A DNA stretch of 64,000 bases from Flavobacterium sp. YO12. Lineage in GTDB: Bacteria; Bacteroidota; Bacteroidia; Flavobacteriales; Flavobacteriaceae. A model generated the notes under the pieces. The model had not been told where the DNA came from. It did no database searches and saw only the letters and a list, made by a program, of their open reading frames with translations. The number at the start of each line of letters is the position of its first letter. Position 1 is the stretch's first letter. The stretch lies in assembly GCF_004119495.1 (NCBI RefSeq), contig NZ_NRQU01000011.1, positions 1-64,000 of the forward strand, given 5' to 3'. The position numbers and the translations under genes are program-made. Shown here one piece after another: positions 61,523-64,000 of this stretch.

Positions 61523-64000
61523 TTATGGGGTTTTTGGGGTCAAATAAACATCGAGATTTTTCTTGATTTGAACCACTTTGTAATTATCGCTCGATATAAT
61601 TACTGCAGGTTGAGCGATTTTAAATCTTTTATCATCTCTCAAAACGCCCGCCACATCTTTAGCATAAGCCTCAGATTTTACTCCATGAATAACAACAAAA
61701 CTTTCAGTCTTATTGTATTTATCTACTGAAGTTGTCAGACGCTGATAATTTTCGACAGCTAAAAAGCTTTTAATCACATCTTCTATATGCTTTGCTGTTT
61801 TACTGTCATTACTTGCAATTGGATAGATTATTTTCCAATTTTTATTGTCTTCTGTTGTAAAGTTAAGACGCTCTAAAACTGGAACTTGTTTTTCTAGAAT
61901 CTCTCTTGCATTTTTACCTTCTTCACTATTTGGATAATTATCTGCAACTGTTTCTAAACCTTTTTTATAAGCTTCCAATCCGTTAACCTTTCCTAATGTA
62001 TTTGCTTTAAGCAATTCATATTTAGAAACTATTTCATCTCCTGAATACTGATTAATTAAATTATCAATATTATCTAAAACAACATTAAACTGCTCTTCTT
62101 GATAGAGTTTAAACCATTTTTGATATTCTTTATCTGGTGACGAAAGGTCGTCTGTTTTTACATTATTTAAAATTTGAGCATATCGCGAGTTCGGATATGT
62201 TGCTATAATGTTTGCTTTTATCGCTTGTGCCTTTGCAGGATCAGTAATTTGATAAATTTTATACAAATTATACATTGCCGGCAATACCAATTTTTCTTCT
62301 GGATTATTTTTTAATAATTGTTCCAGCTTATCACTTGCTAAAGTATATTCATTAAACTTTTCTTTATATATAAGTCCTAATTGGTAGTACGCAAAATTGC
62401 GGTCTTTACTAATACTATCAATAGCCGCTTGTGATTTAGGAAGCTTATTTTCATAAAAAGCAGAAGTATATTTTTCGACAACAACAGTATCTTTTAATGC
62501 ATTTGCATTTTCCAGATTATTTATCGTGTCATTCATTGCGGCATTATTTGCAGATTTTATGGCTGCCAATCTCCAATTTCCTCCCATTGTTCTATTACCC
62601 CACAATTTCTTAAACTGCAATTTTCCATAGGCAACTGTGGTTGGATTATAGAAATAAAAAGTACTTGCGACATCATTTCCTGCTTGAGGTTTTAATCCGC
62701 CGTCAAAATCAACAGGTTTCCCTAATGAATTAGGATTAATTGCTGTTGGCGCATTTGATGCATTTGTATTTCGATCAATATTTGCCAGCTTCTCTTTCTC
62801 TCTTTCTTCTAAAATTCGTTTTGCTTCATCTTTCTTTTTTAATTCAGCAATATAATTTTCAAAGTAAATTGTTCTCTCGGCGCCTGGCAGTTTGTATACC
62901 TTAATTATACTGTCATTAGTTTTAGCAATTGCTTCGTACTTAATAACGTTGTCAAGGTTTTTTCTGTTTTTTTCAATAAAAGCAAACTCTCTGCTTTTTG
63001 GATTTAACTTCGTTAATGTACTGTCATAATATTTAGCAGCCATTGAATAATCTGTATTTTTAAAATACATATTTCCAATGTTTCGATATGCCGATGCCAT
63101 TAAATATGGATCTTTCGATTTTCTGCCTAATGATTTATTATAAAATTTCAGCGCATTTTCAGTATCTTTCTTTTTATCATAATAAACCGCCATTTCATAA
63201 AACAAAACATCATAATAAGGTCTGTTTTCACGATCTGCAACTAGTTTATTGTAGGTTTTTAAGAAAATAGTGTCGTTACCGCTTGCGTAATCGTACATCT
63301 GTGCTTTTTTTGCATAAGCATGCATCATATATTTTCGATCGGCTTTACGATTCATATCAATTACACCATCGTAAAAATAAATAGCACTATCTTTTTTGCC
63401 AGCCTCTTGATACATCTGTCCTAAAATAAAACGATATCTGGCACGATCTTCATTTATTTTGGTAAATTTCTCAGCAATTTTAAGCTTTGTTACTGCGCTG
63501 TCTCTTTGTTCTAAATTTAAAAATGCTTCCGCCAAAAGCGCATTAGCATCTGAAAAAGTCTGTTTATTTAAATCTGTATTTTTTAATAACAGATTGATAT
63601 TTTTTATAACAATTGCATCATTACCCAAACGCATATTGGTTTTTTCGCGCCAGATTTTTGCGGTATAGATATTACTGCTGTTTGGATATTTGTATAAAAT
63701 ATAATTGAATGCTTCTAAAGCCGGTATAAAACGCTGATCGTAATATCTGGCTTTTCCAAGCATTAAATAGGCTTCATCTATTTGAGAGTTTCTTTCTCGG
63801 CCTCCAATATTCATTGAATGCTTCTGAATTGCTTTTGTAGCTTTTGTTTCTGCTAATTCAAAATCAGGATTTTTGGCTTTTTCTTCATCAGAAAAGTTTT
63901 CATCAAACTGCATTTTTTCTATTGGAAGTATTTTCCAAAAATTATCCTGATTATTTGCGTATATCGATTGTAAACCTTTGTCGAGGCCTATTCCACCATT
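61523..64000 (-). CDS. sprE: SprE/PorW-like TPR lipoprotein of gliding and type 9 secretion (partial)
   Basis: The open frame runs through the right window edge; 29 codons lie beyond the internal ATG at 63911-63913 (ending WKILPIEK), so the gene is cut by the window. The 825 visible residues contain many TPR units (for example ALEAFNYILYKYPNSSNIY and SDKLEQLLKNNPEEKLVLP). The end looks like a SPOR-type domain. This matches SprE/PorW, a lipoprotein needed for gliding and type 9 secretion in F. johnsoniae. The assignment is from memory and layout. Confidence 0.68.
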   Translation of the reverse strand, partial: NGGIGLDKGLQSIYANNQDNFWKILPIEKMQFDENFSDEEKAKNPDFELAETKATKAIQKHSMNIGGRERNSQIDEAYLMLGKARYYDQRFIPALEAFNYILYKYPNSSNIYTAKIWREKTNMRLGNDAIVIKNINLLLKNTDLNKQTFSDANALLAEAFLNLEQRDSAVTKLKIAEKFTKINEDRARYRFILGQMYQEAGKKDSAIYFYDGVIDMNRKADRKYMMHAYAKKAQMYDYASGNDTIFLKTYNKLVADRENRPYYDVLFYEMAVYYDKKKDTENALKFYNKSLGRKSKDPYLMASAYRNIGNMYFKNTDYSMAAKYYDSTLTKLNPKSREFAFIEKNRKNLDNVIKYEAIAKTNDSIIKVYKLPGAERTIYFENYIAELKKKDEAKRILEEREKEKLANIDRNTNASNAPTAINPNSLGKPVDFDGGLKPQAGNDVASTFYFYNPTTVAYGKLQFKKLWGNRTMGGNWRLAAIKSANNAAMNDTINNLENANALKDTVVVEKYTSAFYENKLPKSQAAIDSISKDRNFAYYQLGLIYKEKFNEYTLASDKLEQLLKNNPEEKLVLPAMYNLYKIYQITDPAKAQAIKANIIATYPNSRYAQILNNVKTDDLSSPDKEYQKWFKLYQEEQFNVVLDNIDNLINQYSGDEIVSKYELLKANTLGKVNGLEAYKKGLETVADNYPNSEEGKNAREILEKQVPVLERLNFTTEDNKNWKIIYPIASNDSKTAKHIEDVIKSFLAVENYQRLTTSVDKYNKTESFVVIHGVKSEAYAKDVAGVLRDDKRFKIAQPAVIISSDNYKVVQIKKNLDVYLTPKTP

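Noticed and set aside
63911-64000. A further frameshift upstream of the ATG at 63913
   Set aside because: The frame stays open through TTTTTGG to the window edge, so the gene is simply cut by the window.

Overview
The window comes from the chromosome of a Flavobacterium species close to F. johnsoniae. The reasons are the AT-rich sequence, start regions without Shine-Dalgarno sites, several TAnnTTTG (-7) promoter words, a tyrosine ammonia-lyase that looks nearly identical to the F. johnsoniae enzyme as I remember it, a complete flexirubin-type pigment cluster, and a SprE-like gliding/type 9 secretion gene at the right edge. Family assignments rest on motifs and recall; no search was run.

Layout. 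(1) 1-7570: galactose use. A Nudix-type regulator with a degraded Nudix box and a GntR/LacI-type regulator flank galM-galK-galT and a sodium/sugar symporter. Matching palindromes suggest local control. (2) 7600-41847: about 34 kb of flexirubin (aryl polyene plus dialkylresorcinol ester) biosynthesis and export. A halogenase-like flavoprotein diverges from the TAL gene. The rest runs rightward: WG-repeat protein, FabG, ketosynthases and active-site-less partners, two ACPs, acyltransferase, DarA, DarB, hot-dog dehydratase-like proteins, BtrH-like acyltransferase, ABC exporter, thioesterase, polysaccharide deacetylase-like gene (frameshifted), LolA-like and lipoprotein genes, two outer-membrane barrels, FabZ-like protein, GT2-DUF2062, an MMPL-acyltransferase fusion, a CrtI-like desaturase, a C45 acyltransferase/hydrolase and an aryl-activating ligase. 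(3) 41970-54942: housekeeping and envelope genes: dusB, amidase (frameshifted), MATE pump, LolC/E-like permease, rbfA, CBS protein (frameshifted), EnvC-like protein (frameshifted), DUF4292 lipoprotein, TPR protein, nucleotidyltransferase, dut, flippase, GNAT. (4) 55171-64000: atpBEFHAG without atpD or atpC, two small membrane genes, a bactofilin and a partial sprE-like gene, all leftward.

How the pigment genes appear to work together. TAL makes 4-coumarate, the ligase activates it, and the ACP/ketosynthase/FabG/dehydratase set extends it to an aryl polyene. DarB and DarA make the dialkylresorcinol. One of three acyltransferase-like proteins (LpxL-like, BtrH-like, C45) probably forms the ester. 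ABC, MMPL, LolA-like and barrel proteins would move the product to the outer membrane.

Two patterns stand out beyond the genes. First, many intergenic gaps carry a long, near-perfect inverted repeat, each built from its own short word. One pair of inverted 27-bp copies brackets an unknown gene inside the pigment cluster. Second, four genes are each broken by the apparent lack of a single A in an A-rich run. This is either systematic homopolymer under-calling in the assembly or real slippage or phase variation.
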